From: Candidatus Buchananbacteria bacterium
GTDB taxonomy: Bacteria; Patescibacteriota; Patescibacteriia; 2-01-FULL-39-33
DNA: 17,133 bases
Direction of reading: 5' to 3'
Assembly: GCA_903859075.1 (NCBI GenBank)
Contig: CAIOLF010000056.1
Coordinates: forward strand, 1-17,133
Notes under the pieces: generated by a model
The model's input: only the letters and a program-made list of their open reading frames with translations
Database searches by the model: none
Told to the model about the DNA's origin: nothing
Part shown: positions 11,268 to 17,133 of the stretch, in pieces
Position numbering within the stretch: position 1 is the first letter of the stretch
Layout of the letters: each line of letters begins with the position of its first letter
Translations under genes and position numbers: made by a program

Positions 11268-13931
11268 ATGTCCATAAAAGAAGAAAAAATCATAATTAAA
11301 GGCGCGCGAGTGCATAATCTCAAGAATATTTCCTTAGAGATTCCGCATAACAAACTGGTGGTAATGACTGGCGTTTCCGGCAGCGGCAAATCGTCGTTGG
11401 CTTTTGATACAATTTTTGCCGAAGGCCAAAGGCGTTATATTGAATCATTATCTCCTTATGCCCGGCAATTCCTCGGTCAGATGAAGCCGGCTGATGTGGA
11501 TGAAATTATCGGCTTGGCCCCGGCTATATCAATTGATCAAAAAGCGCTGTCGCATAATCCGCGCTCCACCGTCGGCACGCTGACAGAAATTTATGATTAT
11601 CTGCGTGTGCTTTATGCCCGGCTGGGTGAGGTGTACTGCCCCAAGTGCGGGCATAAGATAGAAAAGCTGGCTCTTGACGAAATGGCCGAGATAATAAAAA
11701 ATCGCGCCGGGGGAAACAATAGTGAGTATGTGGCAATCTTGTCACCGGTGGTGATTGACCGCAAAGGAGAATACTACCAGTTGCTCTATGATTATTTGGC
11801 TCTCGGCTACGGTGAAGCGCGCGTTGATGGCAAAATTGTCTCGCTGCATAACAAAATTGAGCTGTCACGCAACAAAAAACACAGCATTGATATCGTGGTG
11901 GATAAATTAAAACTCGATGATCAGACGCGGCTTTATGAAGCGATTGAAAATTCTCTTGAGCATAGCAAGGGATTAGTGATCGCGTTGTTTGATATTAAGC
12001 AAAATGATGTAAAAGGCAAAAGAAATAAATCAGCCGAGGCTAATAATCCAGAAATACTCCTTTCTTCTAATTGGACTTGTCCTAATGACGGGTTTTCTTT
12101 TCCGGAAATCGAGCCGAGACTATTTTCTTTCAATAGCCCGCACGGCGCCTGTCCGGAGTGCCATGGCTTGGGCAAAAAGGAGGAATGGGTCTTAAAGGAT
12201 AAGGAAAAAGATGACGAGGAAGAGGATAAATACGAGTTGCAGTCGGAAATCTGCGCGGTCTGCGAGGGCAAGCGGCTGAAGCCGGAGGCGCTGGGCGTAC
12301 GGATAAATAATAAGAATTTGGCCGAGGTCAGCGCTTTGCCGTTGGATAGATTCCAGCAATTTTTTGAGAGTTATTTCAATAAGATGACGGCGCGGCAAAA
12401 AACTATTGCCGAAAACGTAGTGTTGGAGATTATTGATCGGGTGGATTTTTTGCTTAAAGTCGGTTTGAATTATCTCTCTCTCGGCCGAGAGGCGGAGACT
12501 CTCTCCGGCGGCGAAGCCCAGCGTATCCGGCTGGCCAGCCAAATAGGTTCGCATTTGTCGCACACGCTCTATGTTTTGGATGAACCGACGATCGGCTTGC
12601 ACGAACGCGATACGGACCGATTAATTGAAACTCTCAAGAGGCTGCGCGATCAGAACAACAGCGTCATTGTGGTAGAGCATGATGAGCGCACTATCATGGC
12701 CTCGGATTATTTGGTCGATTTGGGACCTCTCGCCGGACGCCATGGCGGGGAAGTGGTAGCTATCGGAGAGACTAAAGATTTGTTGAAAAAATCACCCCTG
12801 TCTCCGGAAAAACAAAAGAGCATAGAAAAATCCCTTACTTTAAAATATCTACGTGGCGAACTCGAAATCAATTTGGATCGCAGCCGCCGTTCCAAGGGAG
12901 GGGAATCAATTAAAGTCATCGGCGCGCGCGCCAATAACCTAAAAAATATTGATGTGGAATTTCCGTTGCGCAAGCTGGTCTGCCTGACCGGCGTGTCCGG
13001 TTCCGGCAAATCATCTTTGCTTTACGATTCATTGTATAATAATTTGGTAAAAATCAAACATGGCTTCCGCAAGGATCTCCAGCACGTCAGCAAAATCATC
13101 GGCACGGAATATGTCAATAAAGTGGTAATCGTCGATCAATCGCCAATCGGCCGCACTCCGCGATCAAATCCGGCTACCTATACCGGCATCTTTACGCCTA
13201 TCCGTGATTTCTTTTCGCAATTGCCGGCTTCCAAAGAACGCGGCTATACGCTATCGCGCTTTTCTTTTAATCGTCCCGGCGGCCGCTGCGAGGGCTGCGA
13301 TGGCGCGGGATTCAATCTGATTGAAATGCATTTTTTGCCGGCAGTACTGGCAGAATGCGAGGTTTGCCATGGTAAGCGATTTAATCGCGAAACTTTGCAG
13401 GTAAAACACAAAGGCTCGCCTTCTTTTCAAAAGAGATACGGCGAAGCAAGCAAAAACATCGCCGAGGTTTTGCAATTGACAATTGAAGAAGCAGTGGAAT
13501 TTTTTGACGGCATTTATTCCATTACCGATAAATTAAAAGTTTTAAATGACGTCGGTTTGGGCTATCTGCAATTAGGGCAGAGCGCCACCACTCTTTCCGG
13601 CGGCGAGGCCCAGCGTATCAAGCTGGCGCGCGAGCTGACTCATACTTTAGGGTCTAAAACATTGTATCTATTAGATGAGCCGACAGTCGGTTTACATTAT
13701 TACGATGTGGAGTTGCTGTTGCAAGTGCTTAATAAATTGATTGATCGCGGCAACAGCGTCATGGTGATTGAGCATAATATGCATATTATCAAGGAAGCCG
13801 ATTATATTATTGATCTTGGTCCTGAAGGGGGAGAGGGTGGTGGCAAAGTGGTGGCTAAGGGCACGCCGGAGGAGATCGTAAATAGCGAAAAGAGCATCAC
13901 GGGAAAATATCTGAAAGGGTATTTAAAATAA
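11268..13931 (+). CDS. uvrA: Excinuclease ABC subunit UvrA
   Basis: An 887-aa tandem ABC ATPase that finds DNA damage and loads UvrB. Seen: first Walker A GVSGSGKSS (35-43), C124/C127 in YCPKCG, signature LSGGEAQRIRLAS (412-424), Walker B LYVLDEPTIGLH (434-445); second Walker A GVSGSGKSS (575-583), the C-terminal zinc module C674, C677, C697, C700, signature LSGGEAQRIKLA (776-787), and LYLLDEPTVGLH (799-810). The first zinc module has C271-P-N-D274, with Asp at the second cysteine, while C295 and C298 remain. A 12-residue insertion (717-728) sits just after the C-terminal zinc module. It is somewhat shorter than the usual 940 aa. No Shine-Dalgarno precedes ATG 11268. Confidence 0.97.
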   Translation: MSIKEEKIIIKGARVHNLKNISLEIPHNKLVVMTGVSGSGKSSLAFDTIFAEGQRRYIESLSPYARQFLGQMKPADVDEIIGLAPAISIDQKALSHNPRSTVGTLTEIYDYLRVLYARLGEVYCPKCGHKIEKLALDEMAEIIKNRAGGNNSEYVAILSPVVIDRKGEYYQLLYDYLALGYGEARVDGKIVSLHNKIELSRNKKHSIDIVVDKLKLDDQTRLYEAIENSLEHSKGLVIALFDIKQNDVKGKRNKSAEANNPEILLSSNWTCPNDGFSFPEIEPRLFSFNSPHGACPECHGLGKKEEWVLKDKEKDDEEEDKYELQSEICAVCEGKRLKPEALGVRINNKNLAEVSALPLDRFQQFFESYFNKMTARQKTIAENVVLEIIDRVDFLLKVGLNYLSLGREAETLSGGEAQRIRLASQIGSHLSHTLYVLDEPTIGLHERDTDRLIETLKRLRDQNNSVIVVEHDERTIMASDYLVDLGPLAGRHGGEVVAIGETKDLLKKSPLSPEKQKSIEKSLTLKYLRGELEINLDRSRRSKGGESIKVIGARANNLKNIDVEFPLRKLVCLTGVSGSGKSSLLYDSLYNNLVKIKHGFRKDLQHVSKIIGTEYVNKVVIVDQSPIGRTPRSNPATYTGIFTPIRDFFSQLPASKERGYTLSRFSFNRPGGRCEGCDGAGFNLIEMHFLPAVLAECEVCHGKRFNRETLQVKHKGSPSFQKRYGEASKNIAEVLQLTIEEAVEFFDGIYSITDKLKVLNDVGLGYLQLGQSATTLSGGEAQRIKLARELTHTLGSKTLYLLDEPTVGLHYYDVELLLQVLNKLIDRGNSVMVIEHNMHIIKEADYIIDLGPEGGEGGGKVVAKGTPEEIVNSEKSITGKYLKGYLK
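13416..13451 (+). repeat. 36-bp in-frame insertion in uvrA, palindrome-like
   Basis: Compared with the usual KYKGK-[I]-EVL, this uvrA has KHKG, then SPSFQKRYGEAS, then KNIAEVL. The DNA has imperfect inverted ends (GGCTCGCC at 13413-13420, GGCGAAGC at 13440-13447) and a central CTTTT-C-AAAAG (13423-13433), which suggests a decayed palindromic element. Confidence 0.55.
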
Positions 13932-13940
13932 TTCAAATTC

Positions 13941-13992
13941 ACCCTGTTAAATGCCGCGAAGCGGCAACGCCAGAGGCGTTATTTAACAGGGT
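13941..13992. repeat. 52-bp composite palindrome able to form a perfect three-way junction
   Basis: An outer 12-bp stem (ACCCTGTTAAAT 13941-13952 with ATTTAACAGGGT 13981-13992) encloses two hairpins with no unpaired junction bases: GCCGC-GAA-GCGGC (13953-13965) and AACGCC-AGA-GGCGTT (13966-13980). Without the first hairpin the remaining 39 bases are a perfect 18-bp stem with an AGA loop. Confidence 0.9.
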
Positions 13993-14035
13993 AAAAGAAA
14001 AACTACCGTTGCTGGTAAGCTAGGTAGTTTGTTTT
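13993..14035. terminator. Bidirectional terminator between uvrA and the minus-strand cassette
   Basis: AAACTACC (14000-14007) pairs perfectly with GGTAGTTT (14023-14030) over a 15-nt loop. TTTGTTTT follows on the plus strand, and TTTTTCTTTT follows on the minus strand, where it is better. Confidence 0.65.
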
Positions 14036-14350
14036 CGTAGGACGCTTAGCACAATTGTGCCTGGCGTTCGGTCTAGTGAGGGAGCGGCTAGGCAACGCGG
14101 GCAAGGGCATCAGTAGCGAGTCATCCATTTGGCGTTCGGGGATGTTCGGGAATTCGGGTGAGGGGTGGGTGTTGTTTGGCGTACTGCTGCTGTTGCTGTA
14201 CTTCTTGTAAGCCCCTCGAAATGGACAATCGCCGGATTGTAACCTGATGTTGACTTGGGCATTGCCTAGTCGCTAGAAATTGTGCCGTGCTTTAGACGCA
14301 TACGGGACTTGCCTAAAATGGCCGTTCCGCTTCCGGGAGTGACTTACCTC
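14036..14350 (-). other. Distal part of the minus-strand cassette, no convincing gene
   Basis: By eye G+C-rich and unlike the neighbours. It begins (on the minus strand) with AGGAGGTAAGTC directly after the stop of the 49-aa frame, a Shine-Dalgarno with no ATG, GTG or TTG at a proper distance. Short frames exist, such as a 50-aa frame MPKSTSGYNPAIVHFEG... that would continue as a glutamine-rich stretch (LQEVQQQQQYAKQ) if one G of the GGGG run near 14217 were removed. No frame is long or conserved-looking. It could be a decayed gene, several tiny genes or a non-coding RNA tail. Confidence 0.35.
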
Positions 14351-14500
14351 CTATCGGAGCGCCTCAGCCGAAGACATTGAAGCTCCGTCAGGATCGAGGC
14401 GCATTACCGCCCAAGTGATGGGGATCCACGCACGCGCGGTTGCTTTGGCGCCCGCAGGCAGCCATTCTTCTTCATACAGAAGCGCCACTTCGATCAGCAT
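14351..14500 (-). CDS. Possible small protein, 49 aa, in minus-strand cassette
   Basis: ATG 14500 to TAG 14353-14351 encodes MLIEVALLYEEEWLPAGAKA and on to MSSAEALR, with codons rich in G or C at the third position. Its ATG overlaps the TGA of the 16-aa frame before it (ATGCTGA), an arrangement typical of translational coupling, and its stop overlaps a following AGGAGG. The frame is open upstream to 14535 without another start codon. No family is recognised; it could also be the main part of a gene split by a frameshift. Confidence 0.4.
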   Translation of the reverse strand: MLIEVALLYEEEWLPAGAKATARAWIPITWAVMRLDPDGASMSSAEALR

Positions 14501-14544
14501 CGATTGCTCAGCACAATGTGTTGGAAAGTACGATTATTCGTCAT
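14494..14544 (-). CDS. Possible 16-aa leader peptide or N-terminal fragment
   Basis: ATG 14544 to TGA 14496-14494 encodes MTNNRTFQHIVLSNRC. It is the first ATG after the promoter and AAGGAGG, although that site is only 3 nt away, closer than usual. The end overlaps the next frame. A single inserted base would fuse both frames, so it may be a broken gene start. Confidence 0.35.
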   Translation of the reverse strand: MTNNRTFQHIVLSNRC

Positions 14545-14547
14545 GTC

Positions 14548-14590
14548 CCTCCTTACACTTTAATTATAAGTCATGAAATGAAAGTGTCAA
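14548..14590 (-). promoter_or_regulatory. Promoter and Shine-Dalgarno of the minus-strand cassette
   Basis: On the minus strand a perfect TTGACA (14590-14585) and TATAAT (14568-14563) are spaced by 16 nt. AAGGAGG follows at 14554-14548. The transcript would start near 14556 and reach the terminator at about 14000, some 550 nt. Confidence 0.75.
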
Positions 14591-14617
14591 GACCCCTGGA
14601 CGTTATTTTTTAAATTT

Positions 14618-14647
14618 CGTGAAACATTATAAAATTCCGTGAAACAT
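14618..14647 (+). repeat. Pair of 10-bp direct repeats upstream of uvrC
   Basis: CGTGAAACAT occurs at 14618-14627 and 14638-14647, a period of 20 bp (about two helical turns), with similar flanks (AAATTT and AAATTC). It lies between the minus-strand promoter and the uvrC promoter, a fitting place for a regulator site. Confidence 0.6.
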
Positions 14648-14689
14648 ACTTTTTATTTTTTTTGGAATTTAGCAATAGAGCCATATAAT

Positions 14690-14713
14690 AATATAGCAAT
14701 GCATTGTTATATT
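14690..14713. repeat. 24-bp near-perfect palindrome over the uvrC -35
   Basis: The arms pair at 11 of 12 positions around CAATGCATTG; the exception is 14696/14707. It covers the -35 hexamer TTGTTA, and TTGTTATA is then repeated (14704-14711, 14712-14719, and a variant to 14728). Confidence 0.6.
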
Positions 14714-14732
14714 GTTATATTGTTTATATAAT
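14704..14732 (+). promoter_or_regulatory. Promoter predicting a leaderless uvrC-truB-tsaC mRNA
   Basis: TTGTTA (14704-14709) and a perfect TATAAT (14727-14732) are spaced by 17 nt. The ATG at 14739 starts 6 nt after the -10 box, exactly as at the beta-CASP gene, so transcription should begin at the start codon. Confidence 0.65.
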
Positions 14733-14738
14733 ACTTGC

Positions 14739-15899
14739 ATGAAAGAAAAATTAAAAAATCAAGCCCAGAAATTGCCCCTCGGTCCCGGTGTTTATCGCTG
14801 GCTGGACGCCAAAGGCAAAATTCTTTATATCGGCCGAGCCACCTCGCTACGCAAGCGGGTATTGCAATATTTTCGTCCGGATTTGGATCCGCGGATCGCC
14901 GAGATGGTCGCCACTGCTAAGCGGATAAAGTTTGAGCCGACGGACACGCTATTGGACGCGATTATCCTGGAAGCCAACAGAATAAAAAAATATTGGCCCA
15001 AGTATAATGTGCGCGATCGTGATGACCGCTCGTTTTCCTATGTTATTATTCCTAAAATGGATTATTCTTATCCGCTTATCGCCCGCCAGCGAGAGCTCAA
15101 AAAATTTCCCATCAAAAAAAACCAGATTTTTGGCCCTTACCAAAACCAATACTTGCTGCGCAATGCTTTAAAAATAATTCGGCGGATTTTTCCTTATGGC
15201 ACTTGCAAGGCTAATTCCGGCAAGCCTTGTTTTGATTATCAATTAGGCCTGTGTCCGGGCAAATGCATCGGCGCCATTAGCCGGGAAGATTATAATCGGA
15301 ATATCAAGAATATTTTATTGTTATTCCAGGGCAAGAAGCAGCGGTTGCTGGCCAAATTAAAAAAAGAAAATCCGGAAAAAATTACTGCGCTCAAACATTT
15401 GCAGGAAGCCCAGCTTATCACCCGTGACGAATTGGGCGAGCAGCTTTCTATTAATCGCATCGAGGCCTATGATATTTCGCATTTATCCGGCAAGGAGACC
15501 TATGGCTCGATGGCGGTATTCACTGGCGGCCATTCCGATAAAGATCAGTATCGGATGTTCAAAATCAAAACTGCTGATGCCGCTGACGACTTAGCTGCTC
15601 TGGCCGAAGTTATCAGCCGCCGCTTCCGCCACTTAGAATGGCCGCGTCCGGATATAATCTTAATTGATGGCGGGCGGCCACAGATATTTCGGATTGCCAA
15701 AGAATTGAGATTATTGAATATTGCTTTGCCGCTTGCCGGAATTTCGAAGCTGGCTGGCGACGAGCTGGTATATCCCGCCGGCACTAGCGAGGTGATCAAG
15801 GATTTAATTGATAATATCAAGCCGACATTGCAACGGGCGCGCGATGAGGCGCACCGTTTTGCCAATCGCGGCCGGAAGATGGGAACCAAGTTGAGATGA
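14739..15899 (+). CDS. uvrC: Compact excinuclease ABC subunit UvrC, without UVR and HhH2 domains
   Basis: A 386-aa dual nuclease that cuts both sides of the lesion. Seen: GIY-YIG domain with GVY (17-19), LYIG (29-32), E78 and N90; four cysteines C156, C164, C172, C176, matching the known UvrC iron-sulfur ligands; an RNase H-like nuclease domain with IEAYDISHLSG (D245), ILIDGG (D310) and RDEAHRF (H372). The middle UVR helix pair is shortened and lacks its LEFExAA core (KKQRLLAKLKKENPEKI instead). The protein ends at GRKMGTKLR, right after the nuclease domain, so the HhH2 domain of standard 600-aa UvrC is missing. The start is ATG 14739, because the upstream extension would precede the promoter start point. 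The stop overlaps truB by ATGA. Confidence 0.95.
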   Translation: MKEKLKNQAQKLPLGPGVYRWLDAKGKILYIGRATSLRKRVLQYFRPDLDPRIAEMVATAKRIKFEPTDTLLDAIILEANRIKKYWPKYNVRDRDDRSFSYVIIPKMDYSYPLIARQRELKKFPIKKNQIFGPYQNQYLLRNALKIIRRIFPYGTCKANSGKPCFDYQLGLCPGKCIGAISREDYNRNIKNILLLFQGKKQRLLAKLKKENPEKITALKHLQEAQLITRDELGEQLSINRIEAYDISHLSGKETYGSMAVFTGGHSDKDQYRMFKIKTADAADDLAALAEVISRRFRHLEWPRPDIILIDGGRPQIFRIAKELRLLNIALPLAGISKLAGDELVYPAGTSEVIKDLIDNIKPTLQRARDEAHRFANRGRKMGTKLR

Positions 15900-16546
15900 T
15901 ACTTATGGAAAATATTATACCTATTTACAAACCCAAGGGCTGGACTTCATTTGACGTGGTAGCCAAAGTCCGCAAACTTTTAAATGTTAAAAAAGTCGGC
16001 CACGCCGGCACGCTGGATCCGCTCGCGACCGGCGTTTTAGTCGTGGCCGTCGGCCGGGAAGCGACCAAAAAAATCAGCGAGATCGTCGGCAAAGAAAAAG
16101 AGTACATCGCCAAGATCAAATTTGGCGAAACCAGCACGACGGATGATGAAGAAGGGGAGAAGATGAAAGTCCAAAGTTTAAAATTAAAAGTTCAAAAAAT
16201 AAAAATTAATAATGTCTTAAAAAGGTTTATCGGCCAGATCAGCCAAGTGCCGCCGATTTATAGCGCTATCAAGGTCAGCGGTAAAAGATCTTATGAATTG
16301 GCAAGAAAGGGAAAAGATGTTAAACTGAAGGCGCGAGAAGTTGAAATCAAAGATATCAAGATAATCTCCTATCGCTGGCCGTACTTGAAAATTAAAATCG
16401 TTTGCGGTCCCGGGACGTATATCCGCTCGCTCGCTCGCGATATCGGGCAAGAGCTCGGCTGTGGAGCTTATCTGGCAGATCTAGAAAGAACGAGGGTGGG
16501 GGAATACGGATTAAAAAATACGATTAAGATTGAAGATTTAAAATAA
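15896..16546 (+). CDS. truB: tRNA pseudouridine(55) synthase TruB, short form
   Basis: A 216-aa enzyme that makes pseudouridine 55 in the tRNA T-loop. Seen: KPKGWTSFDVV (12-22), GHAGTLDPLATGVLVV (35-50) with catalytic D41, FGETSTTDDEEG (76-87), VPPIYSAIKVSGKRSYELAR (118-137), and GTYIRSLARDIG (173-184). The usual C-terminal PUA domain is absent (E. coli is about 314 aa). The variable loop 90-102 (MKVQSLKLKVQKI) is encoded by a heptad-type repeat. ATG 15896 overlaps the uvrC stop (ATGA), which favours coupled translation; ATG 15905 is the alternative and would remove three residues. Confidence 0.95.
   Translation: MILMENIIPIYKPKGWTSFDVVAKVRKLLNVKKVGHAGTLDPLATGVLVVAVGREATKKISEIVGKEKEYIAKIKFGETSTTDDEEGEKMKVQSLKLKVQKIKINNVLKRFIGQISQVPPIYSAIKVSGKRSYELARKGKDVKLKAREVEIKDIKIISYRWPYLKIKIVCGPGTYIRSLARDIGQELGCGAYLADLERTRVGEYGLKNTIKIEDLK
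16166..16200 (+). repeat. AT-rich heptad-type repeat read in frame in truB
   Basis: Units AAAGTCC, AAAGTTT, AAAATTA and AAAGTTC follow one another with a period of 7 and encode KVQSLKLKVQ. This falls in the loop after TTDDEEGEK that varies in length among TruB proteins. Similar units appear at 17114-17133. Confidence 0.6.
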
Positions 16547-16549
16547 AAA

Positions 16550-17113
16550 ATGCTCTCCAAACTCTTAGCCATAAAAAATCTCCGCCGGGGGAAAATCGGC
16601 ATTATCCCTACTGATACCATCTATGGCCTCGTCGGTCAGGCGCTCTTAAAGACAACCGTGAAACGGATCTACGATGTCCGGCAACGGACGCCGGACAAGC
16701 CCCTGATTGTTTTGATTTCAGCCCTTGATGATTTGAAATTATTTGGTATTAAAGTTGATCTGAAGACTAAAGTGATTTTGGAAAAGTATTGGCCGGGAAC
16801 AGTCAGCATCATCCTGCCCTGCAAATATCAGAAATTCCATTATCTGCATCGCGGTACCGGCGGTCTGGCTTTCCGTCTGCCGGCCAATGAATTATTGCGG
16901 GAAATATTATTACAAACCGGACCATTAGTCGCGCCCAGCGCCAATCCGGAAGGCCAGGAGCCGGCGATTAATCTGGCTGAGGCCAGGAAATATTTCGGCG
17001 ATAAGATTGATTTTTATTATGGCAGCGGCAAGCTGCAGTCGCCGCCGTCAACACTTATCAAAATAGTCAAGGGGAAAGTGGAGGTACTCCGGGAAGGGGC
17101 AGTCAAGATATAA
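16550..17113 (+). CDS. tsaC: Threonylcarbamoyl-AMP synthase (TsaC/YrdC/Sua5 family)
   Basis: A 187-aa enzyme that makes threonylcarbamoyl-AMP from threonine, bicarbonate and ATP, the first step of t6A37 in ANN-decoding tRNAs. Seen: PTDTIYGLV (20-28), IYDVRQRTPDKPLIVLI (40-56), where the family KxR is RxR, YWPGTVSIIL (80-89), GGLAFRLPAN (104-113), and LVAPSANPEGQEPA (126-139). The length fits the single-domain TsaC form without the Sua5 domain. It starts 3 nt after the truB stop and completes the uvrC-truB-tsaC operon; two of the three genes modify tRNA. No Shine-Dalgarno is seen. Confidence 0.94.
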   Translation: MLSKLLAIKNLRRGKIGIIPTDTIYGLVGQALLKTTVKRIYDVRQRTPDKPLIVLISALDDLKLFGIKVDLKTKVILEKYWPGTVSIILPCKYQKFHYLHRGTGGLAFRLPANELLREILLQTGPLVAPSANPEGQEPAINLAEARKYFGDKIDFYYGSGKLQSPPSTLIKIVKGKVEVLREGAVKI

Positions 17114-17133
17114 TTTAAAATTTAGAATTTAAA
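17114..17133 (+). repeat. AT-rich heptad-like tail after tsaC (cut by window end)
   Basis: TTTAAAA, TTTAGAA and TTTAAA follow directly after the stop codon with a period of 7. This recalls the heptad arrays after dnaX and DUF2207 and inside truB. Only 20 bases are visible. Confidence 0.35.

Noticed and set aside
13941..14035. CRISPR-like or attachment-site interpretation of the palindromes after uvrA
   Set aside because: There is a single element with no regular spacers, no integrase, and no duplicated flank.
14036..14544. tmRNA or RNase P RNA in the GC-rich minus-strand unit
   Set aside because: I looked for the conserved RNase P core (such as GAGGAAAGTCC) and an Ala-type acceptor end with a tag frame, and saw neither.
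14712..14738. Nine-residue N-terminal extension of UvrC from TTG 14712
   Set aside because: It precedes the TATAAT at 14727-14732 and is not part of the usual UvrC start; ATG 14739 fits the family and the promoter.

Overview
The window looks like a chromosomal segment of a Candidate Phyla Radiation (Patescibacteria, Parcubacteria-like) bacterium. This is inferred from several things together. Housekeeping proteins are compact: UvrB lacks its C-terminal UVR motif, UvrC is 386 aa, and TruB is 216 aa with no room for a PUA domain. There is a DUF2207-type membrane protein and several tiny membrane-anchored proteins. Most plus-strand genes lack a Shine-Dalgarno (SD) sequence, and short palindromic or heptad repeats sit between and inside genes. 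No rRNA, CRISPR array, transposase or phage gene was seen.

Layout. 1-100: end of an unidentified gene. 206-1936: dnaX, with its own sigma70-type promoter. 2085-2963 (minus): a dihydroorotate-dehydrogenase-like protein. 3099-3751 (minus): a tRNA-Gln(CTG) transcription unit that appears to continue into two small membrane-protein genes. 3814-3993: a 59-aa anchored protein. 4073-5437: a beta-CASP metallo-beta-lactamase ribonuclease. 5482-5793 (minus): an RRM RNA-binding protein with a strong promoter and a leader of about 100 nt. 5988-8707: an inositol-monophosphatase-family protein followed by the DUF2207 protein. 9005-13931: uvrB and uvrA. 14739-17113: a tight uvrC-truB-tsaC operon.

How the genes work together. 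UvrA, UvrB and UvrC make up the excision-repair incision machinery. UvrB and UvrC have both lost the UVR modules through which they normally touch each other, and UvrC has also lost its C-terminal HhH2 domain. TruB and TsaC modify tRNA, the RRM and beta-CASP proteins act on RNA, and DnaX is the replisome clamp loader. DnaX carries an A9 run at the linker where other bacteria make the short gamma form.

Three minus-strand cassettes (2085-3037, 10950-11230, about 14000-14590) stand apart from the resident genes. By eye they are richer in G+C, and each has a recognisable sigma70 promoter and a textbook SD. The second encodes a 58-aa cysteine-rich protein behind a perfect TTGACA-N17-TATAAT promoter. 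The third is a transcription unit of about 550 nt whose product I cannot identify.

Repeats are the other theme. A 34-bp palindrome is inserted in frame in uvrB. A 36-bp in-frame insertion lies in uvrA. A perfect three-way-junction element follows uvrA and shares an 11-base core with the uvrB palindrome. A heptad-type repeat is read through in truB, and a 32-bp heptad repeat follows two stop codons.
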